Below are positions 26,951 through 37,441 of a stretch of DNA of 64,000 nt, piece after piece (position 1 is the stretch's first letter; the number at the start of each line of letters is the position of its first letter). Below the pieces are notes generated by a model, which was not told the origin of the DNA, searched no databases, and saw nothing but the letters and a program-made list of their open reading frames with translations. Origin of the DNA: Lentibacillus sp. CBA3610 (GTDB lineage: Bacteria > Bacillota > Bacilli > Bacillales > Amphibacillaceae). The stretch is taken from the NCBI RefSeq assembly GCF_013373365.1, contig NZ_CP035925.1, positions 620,001-684,000 on the forward strand, read 5' to 3'. Both the position numbers and the translations under genes were made by a program.

Positions 26951-26978
26951 TTGTTTTTTCTGCGTCACATGCTATAAT
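26951..26978 (+). promoter_or_regulatory. Extended -10 promoter of the xpt-pbuX leader
   Basis: TTGTTT (26951-26956), a 16-bp spacer and TATAAT (26973-26978) preceded by TGC form a good sigma-A promoter. Transcription would begin a few bases before the riboswitch aptamer. Confidence 0.75.
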
Positions 26979-26998
26979 AGACACCAATTAAATAGCCT

Positions 26999-27069
26999 GT
27001 TTCATATAATCGCAGGGATATGGCCTGCAAGTATCTACCGGTTTACCGTAAATGAACCGACTATGAAAG
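26999..27069 (+). promoter_or_regulatory. Purine (guanine-type) riboswitch aptamer
   Basis: TTCATA (27001-27006) and TATGAA (27062-27067) form P1. The core reads TATAATCGCAGGGATATGGC, then CTGCAAGTATCTACCGG, then CCGTAAATGAACCGACTATG. These are the conserved purine-riboswitch joining segments. The ligand-pairing base in CCGACTATG is C, which indicates guanine/xanthine rather than adenine. It precedes xpt and pbuX, the classical targets. Confidence 0.93.
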
Positions 27070-27206
27070 GGAGCAGAACAAAGGGCAACACCTGTAATCG
27101 GAGTGAATGCTCTTTGTGGAATGTTCGGATTTTCGTCGTAGGGTAGAGAGGACGTTGACAATTAACGTCATTAACTTACCCTGTCGCGTGCGTCGTATTA
27201 TTGATG

Positions 27207-27265
27207 ACCCGAAAAACATTGCTTTCCTCATAGTTTGAGTGGAAGCTTGTTTTTCGGGTTTTTTA
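27207..27265 (+). terminator. Expression-platform terminator of the purine riboswitch
   Basis: ACCCGAAAAACA (27207-27218) pairs with TGTTTTTCGGGT (27248-27259) and is followed by TTTTTATT. Further GCTTTCC/GGAAGC pairing lies inside. Between aptamer and terminator two more hairpins are visible: ACAAAGGGCA with TGCTCTTTGT, and GGGTA..TACCC enclosing GACGTT/AACGTC. Confidence 0.8.
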
Positions 27266-27268
27266 TTG

Positions 27269-29292
<2,024 letters not shown>

Positions 29293-29316
29293 CTATAGGA
29301 ATGATTTTGTCCGTTC

Positions 29317-30030
29317 ATGTCTTCTCTCGTTCGTTTTAGGGCTCTTTGCGGGTTGATCAGACCGAGAGAAGCGTTCTCTCGTTCGTTTCGATGCCACATA
29401 TGGATTGTTCAGGCCGAGAGAAGCGTTCTCTCGTTCGTTTCGAGTCCATATGGTGATTGTTCAGGCCGAGAGAAGCGTTCTCTCGTTCGTTTCGAGTCCA
29501 TATGGTGATTGTTCCGGCCGAGAGAAGCGCTCTCTCGTTCGTTTCGAGTCCATATGCGGATTGTTCAGGCGAGAGAAGCGTTCTCTCGTCGTTTCGAGTC
29601 CATATGGTGATTGTTCCGGCCGAGAGAAGCGTTCTCTCGTTCGTTTCGAGTCCATATGCGGGTTGTTCAGGCCGAGAGAAGCGCTCTCTCGTTCGTTTCG
29701 AGTCCATATGGTGATTGTTCCGGCCGAGAGAAGCGTTCTCTCGTTCGTTTCGAGTCCATATGCGGGTTGTTCAGACCGAGAGAAGCGTTCTCTCGTTCGT
29801 TTCGAGTCCATATGGTGATTGTTCAGGCTCTCTTGCAGTAATGGGGGTTGTTCAGACCGAGAGAAGTGTCTCTCGTTCGTTTCGAGTCATGGGGTTGTTC
29901 AGGCCGAGAGACGCTCTCTCGGTCGTTTCGATGCCACATATGGGTTGTTCCGGCCGAGAGAAACGCTCTCTCGCTCATATGAAGCCTATTCAGAGATCGT
30001 TCAGACGGAGAGAAGCGCTGTTTCGTATCA
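29317..30030. repeat. 52-bp tandem repeat array, about 13 units, each with a hairpin
   Basis: Units near 29361, 29413, 29465, 29519, 29571, 29620, 29672, 29724, 29776, 29858, 29905, 29955 and 30008 each contain CGAGAGAAGCGTTCTCTCG, an 8-bp stem with a 3-base loop, followed by TTCGTTTCGAG and then TCCATATG. The central units alternate between a GGTGATTGTTC form and a GCGGGTTGTTC form, so 104-bp dimers were copied. Units at the right end are worn. The period is not a multiple of three and all three frames stay open, so the many apparent reading frames are artefacts. There are no unique spacers, so it is not a CRISPR array. Confidence 0.92.
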
Positions 30031-30253
30031 TCGGTCTTAAAATAGCCGAGTGGAAAGTAACAGTTCGAGTCAGCGGGAAGTGAAGAGTCTTCCAGCTGCG
30101 TGTTCTTTAGGTCCATATGAGATAGTAATGAATTAACGTTAAAGGTGTCTTATAGGGCACTTTCTGTCATCTTCTGAAATCTGGGTTTACCGGTATAGGG
30201 TCTAATGGTGAATCATGCGAGCCATAAAATTTTCAAAAATTAAAAATATGCAC

Positions 30254-30282
30254 TTGACATTATAAAATATACATTTTTAAAT
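30254..30282 (+). promoter_or_regulatory. Promoter of the former arginine operon
   Basis: TTGACA (30254-30259), a 17-bp spacer and TTAAAT (30277-30282) lie just before the argC remnant. The region AATATGCA..TATACATTTTTAAAT is AT-rich like ArgR/AhrC boxes, but no clear box can be claimed. The strong ribosome site AGGAGGTGA (30302-30310) is kept. Confidence 0.6.
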
Positions 30283-30319
30283 AGGAGAAATAAAAACGTA
30301 CAGGAGGTGACAATCCATT

Positions 30320-31334
30320 ATGAAAATAGCCATTATTGGAGCAACCGGTTATGGAGGGACAGAGCTTATACGCCTATTACAGCAGCACCCGAAGTCACAC
30401 TTCAGTCAATCATTCATCAAGTCAAAAGGGCGAAATCGATTACAGAAAGCTATCCACATATGCAAGCCATACCGGAATGGACTCCAGCCATTACCCGGGA
30501 AAATTGCGCAGGATGCTGATTTGGTATTCACGGCAACCCCATCCGGTGTGTCATCTGAGCTTGTTCCGGAATTACTTAAACACGGCAATCGCGTTATTGA
30601 TTTGTCCGGTGATTTTCGGTTGAAAGACACCCAGGAATATGAAGATTGGTATAACAAGAAAGCACCTGATGAAGCTGTTTTGGAAAATGCAGTTTACGGA
30701 CTGACCGAATGGCTGGATACTGATCTCACAGAGACGCAGCTGGTATCCAACCCTGGCTGTTATCCGACTGCGGCATTGCTGGGCTGGCACACTTGTTAAA
30801 CATCGGTTAATTGACACTAATCCATTATATTAGATGCTAAACCGGTGTCAGCGTGCGGGTAAAAAGCCACACCAGTGACACATTTTACCGAAATGAACGA
30901 TATCTAAATCTATAAGTTCTTGCACATCAGCATACACCGGAAATTGAACAGGTGCTTGCCGGGTGGAGTGCAAACACAGATCGATCACATTCAGTACACA
31001 TCTCGATACCAATGACACGAGCATTATGACAACGATTTATGCAGATGCACGGATGGTATGACTGCGGAGAATTGATTGATTTATATCATGAAAGCTACAA
31101 GATTCCTATTTGTCAGAATAGAGAACAAGTACATACCCAAGCACGAAAGAAGTTTATGGCTCGAACTTTTGTGATCTGTCATTGGCATTGGATGAACGGA
31201 CAAACCGGATTATGATTGTTTCTGTGATTGATAATCTTGTTAAAGGGGCAGCCGGGCAGGCTGTGCAAAATATGAATCGGATGTTCGGCATGGAAGAGAA
31301 AACTGGTTTGGCATTTGCACCTGTTTACCCATAA
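30320..31334 (+). pseudogene. argC: N-acetyl-gamma-glutamyl-phosphate reductase gene, decayed
   Basis: The start MKIAIIGATGYGGTELIRLL is intact behind AGGAGGTGA. A one-base loss after QQHP moves the frame, and a further shift restores it at GKIAQDADLVFTATPSG. The catalytic region LVSNPGCYPTAALLG is readable, then stops and shifts follow. Recognisable pieces continue to the true end: THFTEMNDI, HHTPEIEQVLA-like, [17 protein letters not shown] (two frames) and [20 protein letters not shown], ending FAPVYP and TAA. At least five disruptions make activity very unlikely. Confidence 0.9.
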
Positions 31335-31623
31335 AGTGAAACGGATTCAGTGGCGTGTATTTCTCCACTGATACTAAGAACAAAGGCTAAGAACGCCACA
31401 TCGTGTGGCAACGCCTTTGTGACCTGCATCCTGCAGGCCCGAGCAGAATTCGGACATTTTAGGAAGTTAAACCGCCGTGTTCTGGCGGTTTATACTGCCC
31501 CTTATGCGGATAGAATTTCCCTTCAGCGGGTCGGTTTAAATCGGACATTTAGAAGACAGTCAGCCGCTGTATGTAAGTGTTGTAGATTGCAAGATAAGTT
31601 CCATGAAAGGAGGAGAAACGAAT
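31335..31623. other. Palindrome-rich segment between argC and argJ remnants
   Basis: No arg sequence is recognisable here. It has GCCACATCGTGTGGC and CCTGCATCCTGCAGG (6-bp arms, 3-base loops), AACCGCC/GGCGGTT around 31470-31490, and a repeated CGGACATTTTAGGAAG / CGGACATTTAGAAGAC at about 31451 and 31542. Bacillus argC and argJ normally almost touch, so about 290 bases look inserted. A small mobile element remnant is possible. The argJ site AAAGGAGGAG is at its right end. Confidence 0.5.
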
Positions 31624-32829
31624 GTGCTGACAAAAGAAGCCAGCATAACAAGATGGAAAAGGTCGATTGTGACGCCGGGAGGATTTCAGGCAGCGGGAAT
31701 GCATACAGGTGTGAGCGTAAACGACATGATCTTGATGATTATTGTGATGTGCCGGCAAATGCTGCTGCGTTATATACACTGAACGCTATTCAGGCAGCAC
31801 CATTACAGGTAACGAAGGAAAGCATTGCCAAGAGAAACTGCAGGCTGTGATGTTAATAGTGTATGCCAATGCCTGTACGGAAACAGGGTGAAGCGACGCA
31901 TAACACCATGCGCCGGACTGCAGCTGAGCAATTGGCAATACCGGAGCACACGGTTGCTGTTTCCTCAACCGGTATTATCGGTCTTGATATGCCGATGAAT
32001 CATATCATCCCAAATATTCCAAAGCTGAAACTTGAGGCTGGTGAAGAAGCGGTTGCTGCATTCAATGAATCTATTTGACACCGATACCGTGACAAAATCC
32101 ACGTGTCACAGACAACGATTGACGTAAAACAGTGACAATGGCTGGTCGGCAAAGGATCCGGCATGATTTGAGCCGAATATGGGTACGATGCTGGCATTTG
32201 TGACAACCGATGCTGTGATTGAACCGGAAATGCTGAACCTGGCACTTAAAGACGTCACCAATAAAACGTTTAACTGTATTACGATTGATGGTGATACCTC
32301 GACTAACGACATGGTGCTTACAATGGCAAGCGGAAAAGCAGACAATGAAAGCCTGACACCTGATCATCAGGATTGGGAGAATTTTGTCGAACTTTTAACG
32401 CAAACTTGTGAGGATTTGGCCAGGATGATTGCCCGGGATGTGAAGGGCAACAAAGCTGATTGAAGTGGCTGTATCCGGTGCACATAATAATGACAGGCTA
32501 CCATGGTGGCAAAAAAACAATTTGTTTGGCTCCTCACTCGTTAAAACAGCCGTCTATGGAGCTGACCGAATTGGACGGATTATCGCCGCCATTGGCCGGA
32601 GTGGTGCTGACGTAAATGCCGGCACCATTGATGTCGCAATTGGATCCATTCAGGTATTGCAAAACAGTCAGTCACCGCTTTCATTTTCCGAAAAAGACGT
32701 GTCCAATTATATGCTGAATAAAGACGTCACGATATCGTTGATTTAAACGTTGGTGATGGTGTACGGCAAAGCGTGGGATGTGACTGACATATGACTATGT
32801 TCGCATCCAATGCCAGCTATCGGACATAG
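31624..32829 (+). pseudogene. argJ: Glutamate N-acetyltransferase/amino-acid acetyltransferase gene, decayed
   Basis: GTG 31624 after AAAGGAGGAG would give MLTKEASITKW. Pieces of ArgJ follow in changing frames: TPGGFQAAGMHTGV, DVPANAAALYTLNAIQAAPL, TMRRTAAEQLAIPEH, VAVSSTGIIGLDMPM, then a long intact stretch (32179-32463) with NMGTMLAFVTTDAVIE and ITIDGDTSTNDMVL. Later GSSLVKTAVYGAD, GRIIAAIGRSGADVN and LNKDVTIS are seen before TAG. The autoproteolytic Thr region sits near the decayed SSTGIIG-GTMLAFVTTD block. Several single-base shifts separate the pieces. Confidence 0.88.
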
Positions 32830-32839
32830 GAGTGTGACA

Positions 32840-33631
32840 ATGCTGGAGATGCAGTGATTAAGTGCGGCGGCAGTATATAATGATTTATCAGATCGGTTTT
32901 TCACTAACATAGCCAAACTGCAGCAAAACGGCATAAAGCCGGTTATTGTACATGGCGGAGGGCCGGCTATTAAAGACATGCTGGAAAAGCTCGATGTGCC
33001 GTTTACATTTATTGATGGGCTACGGACAACATCAGCTGCTGCCATGGATGTTGTGGAAATGGTGTTGTCGGGTCAAATCAATAATATCATGACACGGAAG
33101 TGATTCATTCGGTATTCAGGCAGCCGGTTTTCCGGGTCTGATGCCAATCTGATGACGTTGTGTGCCAAAAAGATTTTCCAGAACGTATGGCTATGTCGGT
33201 GATATTGTGGATGTTAATGCGGCATTTTTGAACGCGTTCTTGAGCAAGATTATTGTGCCGGTGTTGCTCCGATAGCTGTTGTAAAGAGGATGACAGATAC
33301 AACGTGAATGCCGATACGGCTGCTGGTGTGATTGCACAGGCAACAAATGCCAATCAACTTTTTTCATGACCGATGTGCCTGGCGTCATGCAGGAAGGACA
33401 TTAATCCATTCAGCAACAGAAGCTGAAATTGAGGAACTCATCGTCAAAGGGATCATTCAAGGCGGAATGATTCCAAAAGTGAAAGCAGCGATGGCCTGCT
33501 TAAATGATGATTTGCAACATGTCATGATTGCTGATGCGAATCAGGCAATCAGTGACGATGGATTTACCGGAACGATTATTAAGCGCTCAGGGGAGGCTGC
33601 ATCATATGACAACACTTTTTCCAACCTATAA
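32840..33631 (+). pseudogene. argB: Acetylglutamate kinase gene, decayed
   Basis: From ATG 32840 the frame soon breaks. Kinase pieces are readable on both sides of several shifts: VIKCGGS, NIAKLQQNGIKPVIVHGGGP, FTFIDGLRTTSAAAMDVVEM, LSGQINN, GYVGDIVDVNAAFL, YNVNADTAAGVIAQATNANQ, LFFMTDVPGVMQEG. A final intact run follows, ELIVKGIIQGGMIPKVKAAM with [20 protein letters not shown]. The 3' end overlaps the start of argD as in intact operons. Confidence 0.88.
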
Positions 33632-34745
33632 ACGTTTTAATCTGTCAGTAGAACGGGCTTCAGGAACCATTGTTGAGGATACAAACGGGAAAACTTATCT
33701 GGATTTCGGGGCAGGAATTGGTGTGTGCAGCCTTGGGCACCGGCATCCGGATGTTCAGCAAGCATTGGAAAGTCAGCTTAACACCTATTGGCACGTATCA
33801 AATCTGTACCATAATCCGATTCAGGAAAAGGTGGCTGACGCACTTATCCGGAATAGTTCAGGTGATCAGGTATTTTTCTGCAACAGCGGGACCGAAGCAA
33901 ATGAAGCAGCCATTAAATTGGCACGCAAGGCAACCGGTAAACATAAAATCATTTCATTTGAACAGTCTTTTCACGGTCGCACATTTGGGGCCATGGCAGC
34001 AACCGGTCAGGAAAAAATTCATTCGGGTTTTGGCCCGATGCTTGAAGGGTTCAGCTATGCCCCATTTAATGATATCGATGCGGTTAAACAAGCAATTGAC
34101 AATGATACTGCTGTCGTCATGATGGAAATGATTCAGGGGGAAGGTGGTATTCATATTGCTGATCCTGAATTTGTGCAGGAATTGGTGCAATTATGCCGGC
34201 AGAATGATGTTTTGTTAATGGTTGATGAAGTTCAGACAGGCATCGGCCGAACAGGGAAGCCGTTTGCGTATCAGCACTATAGTGTTTCCCCGGATATTAT
34301 CACGTCAGCTAAAGCGCTTGGCAATGGGGTTCCGGTTGGAGCTATGATTGCGAAAGAGAGCCTCCATGATGCGTTCGGACCGGGCAGCCATGCAGCAACA
34401 TTCGGCGGGAATCCACTGGCCATGGCAGCAGCTCAGGCCGTGTTAAAGCACGTTTTCCAGGATGATTTTTTGCAGGAAGTAGCGGAAAAAGGCACTTATC
34501 TGAGTCAGCGGCTTTCTGAATCGGTAGGCAATTTTTCCGGCGTATCAGCAATCCGGGGCAAAGGGTTGATGATTGGCATTGAATGCCATCAGGATGTATC
34601 CCCCCTGGTTGGCAGACTGCTTGATGAAGGCCTGCTTGTTCTGAGTGCCGGTTCAAATATAATCCGCCTTTTGCCGCCATTAACGGTGAGTGAAAAGGAA
34701 ATAGATACCGCAATACAACTGATCGGGGATGCTTTGATGGATTGA
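33606..34745 (+). CDS. argD: Acetylornithine aminotransferase
   Basis: The start is ATG 33606 behind CAGGGGAGGC; the open frame reaches further back into argB. The 379-residue PLP enzyme is intact: [73 protein letters not shown], and [16 protein letters not shown] with the PLP lysine. It would transaminate N-acetylornithine, or N-succinyl-diaminopimelate as in some bacteria. With argC, argJ and argB broken upstream its arginine role is probably lost, so it may survive through a second activity or simply be next to decay. Confidence 0.93.
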   Translation: MTTLFPTYKRFNLSVERASGTIVEDTNGKTYLDFGAGIGVCSLGHRHPDVQQALESQLNTYWHVSNLYHNPIQEKVADALIRNSSGDQVFFCNSGTEANEAAIKLARKATGKHKIISFEQSFHGRTFGAMAATGQEKIHSGFGPMLEGFSYAPFNDIDAVKQAIDNDTAVVMMEMIQGEGGIHIADPEFVQELVQLCRQNDVLLMVDEVQTGIGRTGKPFAYQHYSVSPDIITSAKALGNGVPVGAMIAKESLHDAFGPGSHAATFGGNPLAMAAAQAVLKHVFQDDFLQEVAEKGTYLSQRLSESVGNFSGVSAIRGKGLMIGIECHQDVSPLVGRLLDEGLLVLSAGSNIIRLLPPLTVSEKEIDTAIQLIGDALMD

Positions 34746-34864
34746 ATGCGTAATGCTTTTTTGTGGCGGAAAATTATTGAACCAGGGAATCAATCTGTTT
34801 TTGATATGAAAGAGGATGATAAGGACCTGAACCAATGCAGTAATCGATTGATCAGCGAATAGAA

Positions 34865-34894
34865 AAAAGCGCTCCTTCATTGAGGAGCGCTTTT
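34865..34894 (+). terminator. Terminator after argD
   Basis: AAAAGCGCTCCT (34865-34876) pairs with AGGAGCGCTTTT (34883-34894) and is followed by CTTTAA. The A-run on the other side would let it serve the convergent patatin-like gene too. The 120 bases between argD and the hairpin hold only a 38-codon frame without a ribosome site. Confidence 0.85.
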
Positions 34895-34909
34895 CTTTAA
34901 AATCATATA

Positions 34910-35854
34910 TCAAGAAGAAATGTTTTTTAGAGGTTTTTGTGAGCTTAGGAAATTCTGCAATGCGAGGTGTTTCCTTTCAGCTTCCTGATAACCCTGATAA
35001 TATAGTGCTTCGAGTTTGTGATGACTTTTTTCAATACGGCTTGCTTCCAGCGGTTCTTCCGGCTGGATGATAAAAACTTCGTTGCGCTGTTCCATTGCAC
35101 GTATTTTTTTCATTATTTCATTATAGAGCAGATGTCTGTCATGTAACAATTTTATAAGTTCGGGTTTTTCCTTGAAAAATCGTTTAAAAAACCAGTTTAG
35201 TTTGGTTGGTTTTTTGACATAACCTTTATGTCGGGTAAGGACGACAACGTGCTTTTTTAGTCCCCGTTCGATCAGGGGGGTGATTGGTATTGGATCAGAT
35301 ACACCACCATCGATTAATTGCTGTCCGTTATATTCAATACCGGGGGCTAAAACGGGTAATGAACAGGAGGCTCTAATAATTGTTGACAAATCCTTCTGTT
35401 TTTTGAATGTATCATGAAAAACGGGCCTGCCGGTATTGATGTCGGTCGTTCCGATGATAAATCTGGAACTGGCATTTGTAAAAGCTTGAAAATCAAGCGG
35501 GAATGTATGATTCGCCAGCTTATCAAAAATAAAATCCATACTGAATAGTTCTTTATTTTTCAAAAGCCGTTTGATTGAAATGGCTTCCTGATTTTTACCA
35601 ATCGCATTAAGCAGTTTGGTGTTTCGCTCACGCTGCTTGGCAATATAGGAACCTCCGATTAATGCACCGGCTGATGCGGTGGCGACAGCAGGGAATTCGA
35701 TTTGCTGATCAAGAAAGTAATCAAGCACTCCGACTGTGAATGCACATCGCATCCCTCCGCGCCTTCCAACATGAGACCTGTCTCGTATTCCAAACTTCCA
35801 CACTTCCTTTTCGTTATATAAGAGTATTATATCAGTCATCTGTCCTGCTAACAA
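34910..35854 (-). CDS. Patatin-like phospholipase with altered motifs
   Basis: The 314-residue protein aligns by eye with the Bacillus patatin family (YlbK/YqhO-like): GVLDYFLDQQIEFPAV, FIIGTTDINTGRPVFHDTF, LSTIIRASCSLPVLAPGIEY and the catalytic LIDGGVSDPIPI. Two usual motifs are changed. The oxyanion-hole stretch normally LEGGGMRG reads GRRGGMRCAF, and the nucleophile elbow normally G.SAG reads TASAG, with the serine kept. The N-terminus before GRRGG is also unusual and has no clear ribosome site. Activity may be reduced or lost. The neighbouring genes on both sides are decayed, so early decay is plausible. Confidence 0.75.
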   Translation of the reverse strand: MLAGQMTDIILLYNEKEVWKFGIRDRSHVGRRGGMRCAFTVGVLDYFLDQQIEFPAVATASAGALIGGSYIAKQRERNTKLLNAIGKNQEAISIKRLLKNKELFSMDFIFDKLANHTFPLDFQAFTNASSRFIIGTTDINTGRPVFHDTFKKQKDLSTIIRASCSLPVLAPGIEYNGQQLIDGGVSDPIPITPLIERGLKKHVVVLTRHKGYVKKPTKLNWFFKRFFKEKPELIKLLHDRHLLYNEIMKKIRAMEQRNEVFIIQPEEPLEASRIEKSHHKLEALYYQGYQEAERKHLALQNFLSSQKPLKNISS

Positions 35855-35967
35855 TTTATCAGATTGAATTCGCTTAACAAGCGGAAAAATAATGGCGTAA
35901 CCTATTGAATATAATAAAAGCCAAAGTTGAGTGAAAACAGTGTATCAGGGAAATACTAAACAATACA

Positions 35968-36676
35968 ATGCATCGCGATTCTCCGCTGCCTAACGGTCGT
36001 GGGTTAATGATGCAGCATTGGGAACATTATTGTTTCTGCACTATCGTCTTCGCAGCATGTGCTGGAACCGCTTCTTCCGCCTGGCCTTGAACTGGATACA
36101 TACGATGGCGATGCCTGGATAAGTATCATTTCCATTCAGAGTCAGTACATTACGTTTTCGTTCCTTGCCGCAAATGCCATTTCGGACTTCATTTTTAGAG
36201 GTGAACGTCCGGACTTATGTTGAAGCGTCATGGCAGAAGAGGTGTTTATTTTTTTAGCCTGGATGTCAATCACCTGCCCACAGTTGGTTGTGCACGAGCA
36301 GCAACATTACCTATTTCATGCAAACATTTCGATGAAAAAATGGATGAATGGATTCATGTTAACAGTGCAAGGTATGGAAAAACAGACGGTCGTTTGAAAG
36401 TGGTGTATAAGGCAACCGGTGAACGGATTGAACCGAAGAAGGAAAGTCTTGAAAACTGGCTGCTTGAACGAATATTTTCTCTCGACGGTATAAGTATGGG
36501 GTGCTTTTTCGGGGAGCGATTCATAAAAATGGCAAATCACCAAAGCGGAAGTTCAAAATATACAGCAGCAGTTGTTGACCGGATTTTTACACGAAAACGT
36601 GCCTGGAGAAAATTCACTTGCACATTATGCTCCGTCACAGGTTGCCTTGATTTGGATGCTGCGAAAAGAGAAATAA
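35968..36676 (+). pseudogene. yqjF: YqjF (DUF2071) gene, decayed
   Basis: ATG 35968 opens as MHRDSPLPNGR, as YqjF proteins do. Pieces follow in changing frames: WEHLLFLHYRLP-like, ELDTYDGDAWISII, VNVRTYVEASW-like, VYFFSLDVNHLPTV, YGKTDGRLKVVYKATGERIE with SLENWLLER, GISMGCFF, and finally LAHYAPSQVALIWML and RKEK before TAA at 36674-36676. At least five frame changes occur. B. subtilis YqjF has a similar block order of about 240 residues. Confidence 0.82.
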
Positions 36677-36863
36677 AAGCTGTCTTTAGGTATTCACTCT
36701 GTATCTTCTGAATTAACATGGCCTATCAATGAATGTATTATTCTGATTATTCATATGTTTATTAAAAGACTCCTTTAGCCGATGCAACCATTCGCAAAAC
36801 TTCCACAATGGGTGCATGAAGTGAAGTAATATGAAGACCATTATTTAAATAGGGGCGAATGCG

Positions 36864-37139
36864 ATGGATACGGATACAGTAATTTGCTGGTGTGAAGAGG
36901 TCATGCTGAGTCAGATTTTGAGCGCCATCAATGCCGGAGCGGTCTCATCAAAAGCAATAAAACTGGAAACGAGGACAGGGATGGGAATATGTCAGGGAAG
37001 GATTTGCCGGCCGTTAGTGGAGCAGGTTATTTCTTCTTATACATCCCGACAATTGCATGAGAGTCCGCAATTGAACAGTAACCATCCGGTTCGTCCGCTC
37101 AGTCTGAATGAATTAGCCGGAAATAGAAAGGATGTTTGA
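36864..37139 (+). CDS. Small BFD-like [2Fe-2S] protein, dehydrogenase subunit
   Basis: The 91-residue protein has a BFD-like iron-sulfur domain with the cysteine set VICWCEEV and GMGICQGRICRPLVEQ. In amino-acid or cyanide-forming dehydrogenases (HcnABC, opine oxidase, hydroxyproline dehydrogenase) this domain is often fused to the alpha subunit or separate, as here. The C-terminal tail NSNHPVRPLSLNELA is the peptide that normally follows it in those proteins. ATG stands after AAATAGGGGCG. The stop overlaps the next start, so the subunits are co-translated. Confidence 0.85.
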   Translation: MDTDTVICWCEEVMLSQILSAINAGAVSSKAIKLETRTGMGICQGRICRPLVEQVISSYTSRQLHESPQLNSNHPVRPLSLNELAGNRKDV

Positions 37140-37441
37140 TGGTGCGAATCAATGAACATCCGATACTCGGCAAACAAGAAAAGAAAACGGTCACGCTGAC
37201 GTACAATGGTGTTGATTATGAGGCGAATGAAGGTGAGTCAATAGCGGCGGCATTGCTTGCTAATGGCATTCGTATTTTACGTTATTCGGAAAAAGGCCAT
37301 GAACCGCGCGGCATCTATTGCGGAATCGGTCATTGTTATGAATGCCGGGTGAACGTTGATGGCGACAGAAGTGTCAGGGCATGTATTACGAGTGTGAAAG
37401 ATGGCATGCGGGTCCGAGCCCAAAGTGGGGAGATTTTATGA
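37139..37441 (+). CDS. [2Fe-2S] ferredoxin-like subunit (HcnA/SoxA-type)
   Basis: The 100-residue product starts at ATG in a TGATG overlap with the upstream gene, behind AAAGGATG. It is a Fer2_4-type domain: VTLTYNGVDYEANEGESIAA, the cysteine set GIYCGIGHCYECRVNVDG with VRACITSV, and RVRAQSG at the end. It would pass electrons from the flavin subunits. It overlaps the next gene by four bases, indicating fixed stoichiometry. Confidence 0.87.
   Translation: MVRINEHPILGKQEKKTVTLTYNGVDYEANEGESIAAALLANGIRILRYSEKGHEPRGIYCGIGHCYECRVNVDGDRSVRACITSVKDGMRVRAQSGEIL

Noticed and set aside
29317-30030. CRISPR array
   Set aside because: The sequence between hairpins is also repeated, in only two alternating forms. 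There are no unique spacers and no cas genes.
29317-30083. Several overlapping reading frames of 60-137 codons on both strands
   Set aside because: They arise because the 52-bp unit has no stop codon. The frame cycles every three units, and no ribosome sites or known domains are seen.
30254-30282. ArgR/AhrC operator before argC
   Set aside because: The region is AT-rich, but no site with the expected paired half-boxes could be identified with confidence.
34746-34862. 38-codon frame directly after argD
   Set aside because: The ATG follows the argD stop with no ribosome site, and the peptide resembles nothing known.
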